From: Undaria pinnatifida
Taxonomy: Eukaryota > Sar > Phaeophyceae > Laminariales > Alariaceae
Reading direction: 5' to 3'
Length of the DNA: 64,000 bases
NCBI GenBank assembly: GCA_012845835.1
Contig: JABAKD010000005.1
Location: 7,861,473-7,925,472, forward strand
How positions within the stretch are numbered: position 1 is the stretch's first letter; each line of letters opens with the position of its first letter. Position numbers and translations under genes: made by a program. Shown in pieces: positions 34,339 to 46,300 of this stretch. The notes beneath the pieces were generated by a model that was not told where the DNA came from, did not search any database, and saw only the letters and a list, made by a program, of their open reading frames with translations.

Positions 34339-37300
34339 CTGCGTCCAGGACGGAGGGCGAGGGCGAGGGCGACGGCGAGGGCGTGCGAGATTCGTTCGGG
34401 AGAACAACAAAAAGCAAGTTAGGCAACGGGCAGGGGGGGGGCGGGCAGGAAGAGAGGGAGAAAAAGAGAAGAAATACATTGTAAACACAGAAATGTATCA
34501 TCAAGGTCGGCCACAAAAGTTGGATAGAACGCAAGGCAACTACTGTAACTCAAGGTTTTCTTTTACCAATCGCCCGCAAAAAAAACAAAGAAAACATAAC
34601 CTCACTCTTCTCGGAGACGGTTCCCTTTGGGGGTAGATTTGCAGCTCTTCGTACAGCCTCGCGTTGGCCACCTGCAGGTCCATCTGCATGCTGTCCACCA
34701 GCCCGCGCAGGCTGTGCCGGCCGACCCGACGCGTACGCGCGAGATAAAACCAGAACAAACAAAAACACAAACACAGACGAAGCATAAATAAGCACGAGCA
34801 CTACGAGCACAAATGAGCAAAGGGGGAAAAAAACACACACGTGCACAAGCAAGTACAAACACCGGCACAAATACGCGCCGACACAAATGTGCACATGTCA
34901 TGCACAAATATGCACAAGCCCAAAAAAAGCACAAACACAATTAAGTTCAAGCACACAAGGAGCACAAACATTAATAATCACGAGTACAAAAAAGCACAAT
35001 CAGCAACCAGCAAATCAGCGCAAGCGCAAATAAGATCAAGCACAAACTACTGTAGCAAAAGGCAAAGCGCAAGCAACCACAAACACAACCTAAAGGACAA
35101 GCAGAGTGACGAAGAAACAACAGGGCGAACAAAGAAACGAAACAAGCAACGAAACAAAAAAACGAGAAAACACACACACTCGAACCTGAAGGCAAAAAAC
35201 AAAAAAAAACATAACTTCCTGCAAAACAAGACCAAGTAAACACAAGAAAAAAAAACATGAAAAAAAAAACACACGCCTCGGTACGTACAGGTTCCCAACT
35301 ACAGTACGTTGGTATGTATCAAATCACCTGGCGTTCTCGGTTTCGAGGCGAGAGATCGTCCCCTGCATGGTTGACGTCTCTAAGCCGCCCTCGTTGTCTT
35401 TCGCCTGTTCCGCGCCCCAGAAAGCTTGCGATATCGATCGCGAGTGCGATGTAATGACAACCTGATTGATGCACGCGCGGACCGCACCACCAAGCCACAA
35501 TAAACAAAGTTAGGGTTTGGGGGTGATGCCAAATTTGGCTGGGCAGGGAAACGTATAATGAAACAGTATTGGAACCGACGAATGCCACTGACCAAAGGCT
35601 ATACAACTCAGCCTACGAGATACGAGTTAAAACCGAAAACGAAAGGGCCCTTTTTTACCATGGCCCTCAAAAACGCAAAAATACTTGTTGGGTCGGGTTG
35701 GTCGGGACATAACTCCGGCCCAACTAGCCAACAAATCCCAACCAAAAATGAGCAACACCCAATCAATCAGATTTTCATGTTGTACGGTTCTATTTTTTTT
35801 TTTCCCAACCCAACAGAATCGGCAAAAATCGCAAACGCCTCAAAGACAGCAGCATCAATCTCAAGCCTTTTTCAAGGCCCATACGAAGTATAGAGCGACC
35901 AAAAATACAACGAATGCAATATTATCAAGCGTCTATTACGCAAGACCGTAGTAACAACCAGAACCCACGATAAACGCAAAAACCAATATCTTCCCATACT
36001 ATTAGTAGTATTATAACCATAGTTGGAGACACCCCACGGTAGGCTTTCCACTTTATGGGCCAGGCGTTTCTGGTAATGTTACGGTTGAGCTCCTCTCAAG
36101 TCTGGAACTACCGGTTGGTACGATAATTTTACGAGCGCATTTGTTTCAGGACCATTCATAGCGCACACAGCTATTAACATTAATGGTGGTCGGGTTGGGC
36201 GAACGATCGTCTTCAAAGTCATGTTTCGGATGATGATGATGACGATGATGATGATGATGATGATGGTGATGATGGCGTCAATGATATCGAGCTCCTCATG
36301 TTAGGATCTCAGAAACTTCTTAGAAACTTTTCAGAAACTTCTGCTGCAGCTCTTCTAGCGTGGGATGACTCCCGCGCTTGGCTCTGATTTATGTGTTCCC
36401 CCGTAAGATAGGAAGAGCGAGGACACGTGTCGCGATAGACGTATTACGGTATACCGCTTTTGGGCTGAAGGCTGTTTTTTCGTGAAGCTTTTTCCTTAAC
36501 CCCCAATGGTGGGTGGCAATGTACAATACACCCTATTAATAGTGTAATGTACATAAGTCATTTATCGCTTTGCTACATGAATGCTTTGTAAGCCTAGTCT
36601 GCCTTGGATTTGCTCATCGGGTTTGTCCGTTCAGTTTTTACTCAGAAAACAAATGTCATCCTTGTTTTGCAACGTCAGTGTTTTGTAAACCCGGGCCGTG
36701 GATTCGTTTGTCGGGTTTTTGCCCTTTCAGCTTTTACTCAAAACATTATTTCGGTGAGGTATAGAGCTCAACTGAGGCGCCTCAGAAAGAAAAACGTGCA
36801 CCTCTATCGCAGCATGTCGTCTACTACCGCTACTGCTACTGCTACTGCTACTACTACTGCTACTGCTACTGCTACTGCTACTGCTACTGCTACTGCTATT
36901 GCTACTGCTACTACTGCTACTGCTACTGCTACTGCTACTGCTACTGCTACTGCTACTACTACTATTACTACTACTACTACTACTACTACCATTACTACTG
37001 CTACTGCTACTACCACTACTACTGTACTGCTACTGCTACTACTACTACTATAGTATCACAACGCTGCGCTGATAAACACAACTTCTTAAGGTGTGGTTTG
37101 GACACCCGCCCCTATGTACCACAGCGACCCAGGCTGCTTCGTGTAGGCCGATGCTGTAATCGGGCAACAGATCGGACATATCGGACAGACCGGACCGATC
37201 CGACTGATCAGACAGGTCGGACATATCAGATAGATCGGACAGAGCGGATAGATCGGACATATCGGACAGATCATGATCTAGATCACAACTCAGACAGATC

Positions 37301-40300
37301 ACGATCTAGATCATCTACAAGTACAGTAGATCCTGCAGCCGCCGTTATGAGATATGTGCAGGATCTGTATAAACGTAGAGTGCACATCTAACCCGGGAAA
37401 CGTACTGCGACATTCACGCAGGTCGTACGGATCCCACCCGGTAACATCAGGCATGGACCATACAGCCATACAGACAATCAAGATGTAGATCCTCAACAGT
37501 GGGGATCGGCGATCTGTCCGATCTGTGACCCGCCTCTGGAGTCCTAAAGGGGCTACTACACTCGTGGTCCCGCGTCAGTAAGCCGCCCTGTAGGGCGGGG
37601 CCTCAGTTTAGTGAGTTAAAATGAAATATCTAGATCATCCAGTGGGGATCGGCGATCTGTCCGATCTGTGAGATCTAGATCCTCAAGCGGGGATCGGTGG
37701 TCCGTACGATCTGTGAAAAATGCCCGCCGAAGACCCAAAGGGATTTTCTTACGCTCATGGTCACGCGTCAGTACGGTGCCCTGCAGGGCGGGGCCTCAGT
37801 TTAGCGAGTTGAAGGGGAATATCTAGACCATCAAGTGGGGATCGGCGATCTGTCCGATCTATGAGGTCTAGATCGCCAAGTGGGGATAGGTGATCTATCC
37901 GATTTGTGATATCTAGATCATCAAACGGGGATCGGTCATCTGTCCGATCTGTGAATCCCCTCTGAAGTCCTAAAGGCGTTACTACACGCATGGTCACGTG
38001 TCAGCACGGTGCCCTGCAGGGCGGGGCCTCAGCTTAGTGCGGTAAAAAACGCGTGTTACGACCTTGTTCTAGAGAGTACCACGCTATCCCAGGGCAGCAA
38101 GGAGCCCCACCTGTGTGCGGGCATTGCCGTCTGGCTACTTACCGCACTATCGAGGGGTGACGGCTGAGGTATGATAAGAGTAGCCCTTTGGCAGCTTCCT
38201 ACAATACCACTAACACACATGTTCAGAGTGGAAGGTAACCATTTTTTTTTTTTTTTTCTTGTCGACCAATTTCGAGAAATGCAAACAGCGAAATATATCT
38301 GGCGAACACGACCATTTTCGAGAAATGCAAATAGATAAATATACCTGATAAACACAAAAAGAGGAAACGCAGAGCAAAAAACAAAGAGAGCCAAAATGAA
38401 AGCAAAAGGGGAAGAGTAAAACAAAAACACAACAGGAGAGAGAAACGGGGCGAACAAATAGAAGCGAAGGGCTAAACGAAAAAAAAACGAGAAAATAACC
38501 AAAAAAGGTAAGTAACAAACGTAACACAAAAATAAAAAAAGGGAAAACCCCACTAAAAACGTCAGCAAAAAAGGAACGAGCGTAGGCGTGACGGCATCAG
38601 CGGCGTAGTCGAGAGAAATCAAGCGTGCGCGCGACACGGCATTCAAAGACGCAAACAACGCTTTACCGTTTTCCGAGGGGTTTGCGGAATCGTACGCGGC
38701 GTCCCCACTGAACAACCAAAGGCACCAGCATCCCTACGGAGCTAGGCCAGAAGTTTAGAGATAACAAGGGATAGAAGCAATAACAGCAAGAAAAAGACAA
38801 AGTAAGCGACGACATTGTGATCATGGTGCAGGGGCAACAAGTACAAGGGTGTGATCGCATGCCGCAGCAGAGAGGCCTCGTGGATCCCAAACTATATACG
38901 GTGCGCGAAAATGAGCTACCCCGCAACGGCACAACAGCAATGCGAACCCAGAAAAGAGGAGACGCGAGCAGGGTGGCCCCTGTTCAGGAAAGCCTCCTGT
39001 TAGCACTTGTAGAAAGAGCGAAATAATCGCACTCCTCGGGCGACATTGCAACTCTACTACGGCATGAAAAAAGAAGAACGAGGCGAGACAAAAAACATAC
39101 CATCCCGCCCGCTCATCGGCGGTAGCGAGGTGTACAACGACATCATATTTATCATGAAAAAACTCACCCACATAGTATATTACAAGTACCAACAACGCAG
39201 CTTGCAAAGATGAGTATTGACCCGAAATTCGTCGAACTCACGGCTGACGTCCTTGAAATACTTTTATAAAATATCTAATTATTTTTTCCCGGGTATCTAC
39301 TCTCTTCGACGAGGTGCCACCTTGATCGCCAGATCATCAACGCGAGAGTAGTACCCCTGGGTGAGAGTATCTGGCTGGTGGCAGCAGAGAGGCCTCATTG
39401 GCCCCCAATCACATATACAAGCAACGGCCCAACGTTCCGACAGCAAAAAAAAGCAAAGACAAAACAGGGTTGGCATCGCTGTGAGACAAACCACGTAAAA
39501 CACTACCAGGTATTAAATAACATTATCAGAACGTTTCACATTTAGCGCACATTCCCAGACCGTTCCACAGCTACAGAAATTTCCCAGAACATTCCACATT
39601 TCGTTTGGAAGAGTCCACTCAAGTTTAATGCTGCCTCATCGGTTCGCTGGCATCGTCTTCGTCGGACGAATAATCATAATCGTTTCCGTCGTTTTTGTCG
39701 TCTTCCACCTCCCCAGAACATGCTACATTGAGCGAATTTCCCAAGAACACGCCACGTATTTTCCCAGAACGTTCCACGTAATCTCCCAGAACATCCCACA
39801 TGACTTTCCTAGCACATGGTCGACCTCCACTTTCCCAGAACATTCTACATAATGACGCGAATATTCCAAGAACATGCCACATATTTTCCCAGAACAATCC
39901 ATATAATCGCCCAGAAGATTCCACATAACTTTCCCAGAACATTGTCGACTTCCACATCCCCAGAACATTCTACACTAAGCGATTTTTCCAAGAATATGCC
40001 ACATATTTCCCAGAACGTTCCACATGTTCTAGAATATTCCACAAATCTTTCCCAGAACATTCCGCATCTAGATTGGAAGAGTCAACTGTAATTGAAAGCT
40101 GTCTCTCACCGGTTCACTGGCATCGTCTTCGTCTGACGAATCGTCATAATCGCTTCCTTCGTTCTTGTCCACGTCCACGTCTTCTTCCATTCCGTCAGAA
40201 ACCGCCGAAAATCTGCGTGCGCTGCTCGTACTCCCCCTTTGCGATCTGATTTGTTGCCAGACGGGATGGCATGGGATGGGGCGGAAGGGGTTGGTTGATG

Positions 40301-43300
40301 GGATGGCATGGGGCAACGAAGGGGGCCATAAACACGAACCCAGACAACAAAACCCAACTCGAAACGAAAACAAAATAAAACAAATGCACAACACAACAGA
40401 ACATACGAAAAGAAAGCCAAAGCAAAACAACGCACAGTAAACAATCAAACACATAAACACACAAGCAGACCAACCAACAAACAAAACAACAAAGCACAAA
40501 AAAAGCAACAAACAACAAACTATAACAAAACAAAACAAAACAGCACAGCACTAGAACAACACGAAACAAACGAAACAGCACAAAAACAGCCCAAAAAATC
40601 CCAACACAGACAAACAAAAAACAACAAAACACAAAAACACAAACAACGCAAACAAAAACAAACACAAACGAATCTTTGCCGTTTTTCGATGTACTAGTGT
40701 ACTCCCGAAATATGCCTGTTGCCGGCCGGTATGGCGGACAAAAACAAATTGGTGCTGTATCCTCTGTATCAAGTACCAGGTACTATTTTAATAAAAAAAC
40801 AAAATAATGACAGGGCAGTACGACAATGCAGCAGTACGTACGGTAGTAAAGGTATCATCCTCTGTAAGTTTTGCAAAAAAAAAATGATAACACAGGGCAG
40901 CAGTACGGCAGTGCAGCAGTAGTACGTACGGTAGTAAAGGACAGAGGAGTGCAGCAGTGGGGACGGTGGTACTCCCAAGCACCCAGTGGGAGGCCGGTAT
41001 TGTAGAAACAAAAAAAAGGTTCATCTCCCACAGGACTCTAAAAGACTCCCACGTACGGAATGGCCCAACCACCCACCATGGACGACGCAGTGCACCCTAC
41101 ACCCACCCACCGACAAAACCTCTACTACATCAGCAGTACAGCAGTCAGCAGTACGTACATCAGAATAACAGCAGTGCAGCAGTACGTACAGCAGTACACC
41201 CGGTACGCGGGGCGCAGTTAGTTGGTTGGTTCTTGCGGACCTTGTATGAAACAGGAAACAGACGGGGGGGGAGGTTTATTTTTTGACGATACTCGGCCAT
41301 CTCGGGGAGCGGGCGAGCCGCCGTCCACCACCCACCCACCACCCACCATGCACCCATGAACCTACCCAGTACAGCAGTACAGCAATGCAGCAGTACGTGG
41401 AGCAATACACCTGAAGCAGTACGTAGAGCATGCACCTGACAGGCGAGCAGCAGCCGATTTGTTGGTTACAATGCTCTCGGGCTGGGCGGCATTCGCCATT
41501 GTTAGGCCAAGCGAAAAGCGCTCGCGTTGCCGATTCTGCGCACGGCGAGCGGCGACGGCTGGACGCTGCTGTGATTGGTCCTGGTGTTGTTGTGCTTGCT
41601 GTTGACGCAGGCGCGCTTGTGGTCTCGTGTCCATGGCTTTGTCCATGGCTCAAGTGGCCAAAAAGCAATTCGAAAGTTCAATATAGTTGGAGTTCGAAAA
41701 AAAAACAGCAGGCAGCGACGATGAAAAAGCGGAGGGGGGCAAGCGAGCCGTCCCCGGCAGGGCGATTTCCACGCTCCCCCCTCGCCGAGGTGGGGCACCG
41801 ACGCCCGTTCTTCCGCCGGCATGTCGTAGTGCTGCTGTGCGGATGGGACGTGTCAGCACCGCGAGGCCGGCGGAGGCCGAGTGGAGCTCGGGAGTCGTCG
41901 CTTTTTTTGGGGGGGTGTTTTAACCAAGATATTTCAAAGATCCAAAAAAACGTCACGACCACCTTAGCGTATTTTATATAATAAGGATTTTTGCTCACCT
42001 AACGCCGCTGTCCTCCGTGTGAAAGCTTCCATGTTTCGACACCCCACACGGCCCCTCATCTCCGCTGCCGCCGCCACCACCACCGCCGCCGCCGCCAACC
42101 GCTGTCAGCTGCAAATTTAGTGTAACGTTTCCCCGACCAGTTTTCAGGGGAGGGTGATAGCAAGGGGGTGTGATAACAATGGGGTGCGTTAACAAGGGGG
42201 GGTGTTAACAAGAGGGCGCCTAAACAAGGGGTTGTGTTAACAAAAGTGCGCGTTAACAAGGGGTGTGTTGACAAGGGGGGGTGCCAACCCGGGGTGTGAT
42301 GCGGTCATATCTTTCCCGGGTGCCGCTGGCTTCACCAACCCCAGCCAGGCAGCACCACGCAAATGGAGTTGGGGTTTCCACGTCGTACGGGGAGGTTTCG
42401 TCCCGGTGGATCACCGTTTGCGCCCCAAGTTCGTCGGAGTTGCATACTTACGGAGGGATTACTGATCCGGGTGAAAACAGTTGTTTAACCTGTCTCTATT
42501 GCGAGTTAGGATGGTGCTCCGTCCCGAAAGGGACGCGTGGTCAGAGGTCAAATTAACAAGGGAGGCAACAAAAAAAGAGTGCCCCCTCCCCCGGCATCGT
42601 AAGCATGCGAGGGTCTACGGTCCTACATACCATGGTCATGCATGATAACGTGTGATAACGTGTGCACCCTTTATCCTACAAAATAGATGATGGACACAGA
42701 CGGTCAAACAGGAAGGGGATGAGACAAGCAAAATATTCTACGAGTATGTAATTACGGAAAAAAACGTAATGAGCGCCCAAACATTGGAAATGTCTCATTT
42801 AGGAGTAGTGACTGTGTTTAGTCTCGAAAGGGATGCGCAGGCCATGGTAAAATGACCAGGGCGAGCAACAACTGAGTATCCCCCCGCCCCCCCCCCGAGC
42901 CAGACACGTTTGTGCGCAAAAACAAGTAAACAATAGAAAAAAAAACACGCGGTATTACCTTCGAGGACGAGCCGAGAGCAGGCGCCTTCGTCGCTTCGCT
43001 CCCCGGTAGCTGTGCTGCCATATAGCTCTGGACGATGAACCCGAGCATAACCGGCATCACAAAGTAGAACGTTAATCCCTAAGGTATAGGCGAGAGGGAG
43101 GGAGGGAAAAAAAAGCGATAGATGGTTGGCATTGGGTGTGGGGACAGCGGTTATACCAGGTACGTCATCGCGATTGTATCGCGACGGGGCCACCGTGAAT
43201 TTGACCAATATTGCACGAATCATGACTACATCACGGGTGACCGCAGAAGCAGAGACATCACAGCGAGTGCGTAACTGGTCAGCTCGAAGATAGCGGATAA

Positions 43301-46300
43301 GCAACCGAGTCACCATCTGAACAAAGTAGAGCGACTATGCCATTACTAAGACCCTTCGGTGACTCATCTCTCGGTTTCGGAGAAGCCGATTAATCGAATG
43401 TATTAAATAAATATGCTCGCTGGAACTTCGAGTGCGAGCGCCAACAACGCCCCTCCCCCGGCTATCCTAGGAGATAGATGGTGGCCACAAACGGCCAAAC
43501 AGGAAGGAGATCGTACGACAAGCGAAACGTTTGATCTAATACATGGCAGAAACGTAACGAGCGCACAAAAGTTCGAGGTGTCTCTATTAGGAGTAGGAAC
43601 GGTGCTCCGTCTAGAAAAGGAAGCGCGGTCAAAGGTCAAATGACTACGAAAGAGGAGCAACAAAGGAGTACCCCCCCCCCCCCCCGCCCCCGCCCCGTAG
43701 CTCCGTCTCGAAAGGGATACGTGGTCAATGGTCAAATGACTAAGAGGATCAACTATGAGTACCCCCCCCCACCCAGCCCGTAGCTTTGGTCGTAGGCATG
43801 AACTTTACCGTAACGCATAGCGGAGATAACGTATCGCGATGGGAAGGAAAAACACCTTGAAGGAGTAAAAGAAAACCGTCGAGATGTACCAGTTCCCCAC
43901 GTCGCCAGCGGCATCCATGAAGATCGGCCAGTTGCTAAGCATGATCACATCCGTCATGGCCGCGAACGACTGCAGCAAGGACCCGAACGAGATCACGTCC
44001 TTGTAGTTTTCCCACCTGGCATTTAAAAACAGCACCCAAAAAAAACACCCAAATCCGAATCGGTAGAGCTGTGAGTCGGCAACAATTGGCGACTAATAAT
44101 TAATCGGTTGGAGCCGCTAGGTGACCAGCTGAATTTAGTCGGCAAGTGGACTGGTAAAGCCAGCTGATGGCCAACCGACGTGCCGACTTCCGGCGAGCGA
44201 AGCGAGCCATAGTATCTCCCCCGGCCCGGGGTGGGGGCACCCAAAAAGGAAAACATGCATGCCACGTTAAACAATCCTTCTTCAAATATGAAAACCCACT
44301 ACTTCGGATAGCCGGCACCTTCGGGAAACGACTAACTATTTGTCCAACTAAAACCAGTTGGTGACTTAAGTCGTGCCCACTTGCATCTAAATACTGAATC
44401 AATGTTGACATCCCAAGAAACAAAGTCGGCATCAATAACATCGTAAGCACGACTGGAGCAAGAACCCGAACGAAATCATGTCCTTGTACAACTCCCACCA
44501 GGCATCCAAATCAGCACAACAAAAAAAACATCCCAACTAAAAGTCAGCGCCAAATTTCATGTCAGTTCAGCACCGAAATCAGTGGCTGCCAATCAATATC
44601 CGAATCAAAACTGGCTTCCAAGTCCTAATCAACACCCAACTCAAGACCGGCATCCAAATCAACATGAAACCAATTTTGGAATCCAAATCAACGTCGGCAT
44701 CCAAATCAGCATCGAAATTACGACTGGAGCAACAACCTGATCGAGATCATGTCCTTGAGGAGCTCCCTCCTGGCATCCAAATCAGCAATCAAATAAGATC
44801 GGCTTCAAAATTCAGCATGAGTAATTAACATCTAAATCAAATTCGGCATCCAAGCTGACGTCAAAACCAGATAAAACCATGCCAACCCAGCCCAACCCAA
44901 CCCAACCCAACTCAACCCAACCCGCCCAACCCCACCCACCTCTGCATCATGCTGTGGTCCTTGACCCCATCCGCCGGCTCCATGCCCAGGGGAGTATCAC
45001 AGTACATAGCGAAGGCAACGACGGAGTACGAGTACGTCACCGAGAACAGAACGAACGACGCCCGCAGCACCGCGGGAAACACAAACTCCAGTCTCGTCGC
45101 GACCTCTGTCAAACACACACACGACGCAAAGCGGGACAGGCCAGGAGGAACACCCGAAAAAGGCGTCGCGAGGTGAGGGGGGGGGGGGGGGGTACCTCAG
45201 CAACGCGTGCTAAGATAGAGGTACTAAGGTATACCACTTTTGGGCCATTTCGTTTTTGAATGACGGGGCAGCTTAACCCACCTTAACCCAGCTTGGTCGA
45301 AATTTCAAAAAAAAAAAGGAGAAATTCTCGTTGTTTACCTATACTAGGCCATGGCATTGTTCATCACAAAAATCTAGCACTTTAGGGTTTTCCAAAACTC
45401 AAATTCTGCCTCGGAGGTGTACACTATTAATAGTATACACGAGGGGTATACTACCAATGGTATACAGCTCCTCAAGTGAGCACCCTCAGAAGGGGGGGGG
45501 GGGGGGGGCGCCCCAATGCGTGCGCCTCTACCGTATTATTTCGAAAAAAAGATAAATCGAAACACGTCAGCTGTGAGCTCGATTAATTTAGGGTCGATAC
45601 TCGGCTTCGCAAGCAGCGTGATACACATCTGATTTCGCGAATACAACGGAGGAGTTAAACTGACACACGATGTGCGAGTGAACATATGTGGAAGTGAGTG
45701 TGGTGAACTCAAGCTTTACTTATTATAAGTAGCATGCGTCCAGCATATTCGAGAAAATGATTGAACTGTACCTTGGATTTTATTTTGGAGTCACCCTACG
45801 GTAGCAAGGCGTTACGCTCTTGGGGGCAAAGCTTGCCGACGAGGGTCGAGCTCCTCAAAGCGTGGAAAACCCATCGGTTAGTGTGATAATTTGTCCGAGC
45901 ACCTTTATTTTACGACCAGCGCATAGAAACATTCGATACGGGTAGCGCGAACCAATGCCTCCGAACTCGTTTTTTTCGGGTGATGATGATGGTGTTGATA
46001 CTGAGCTCCTCATGTTAGAAGCTCAGAAACTTGTCGGAAAATTTCACCCCCTTCCGTGGGATGCCTCCTTGTCTTAACCCCAACCTTATATAGCTCGATC
46101 TGGTAGTTTCAAGACAGTTGACCCCTCGCATCCTTACAATGCCGAGACGGAGCACGTCGGGTTCTTTACCGACCAGGCAGACATTGCGTGCACCAAAGCG
46201 CGAAGCGCCGTGAGGTGTTCAGCGAGTCGCATGAAGGGTGAGCTGCATCCTACTAAGAACCACTCGTGATGCGGACTTACGCACCTTCTGCGTACTTCTC

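Noticed and set aside
36604-37053. 149-codon + frame, Thr/Ala repeat
   Set aside because: ACT/GCT microsatellite.
38056-38715. 219-codon - strand frame with hydrophobic stretches
   Set aside because: From about 38,560 down it is T-rich low-complexity intron like those at 34.8 and 40.5 kb. Only the first part was kept as a weak candidate exon.
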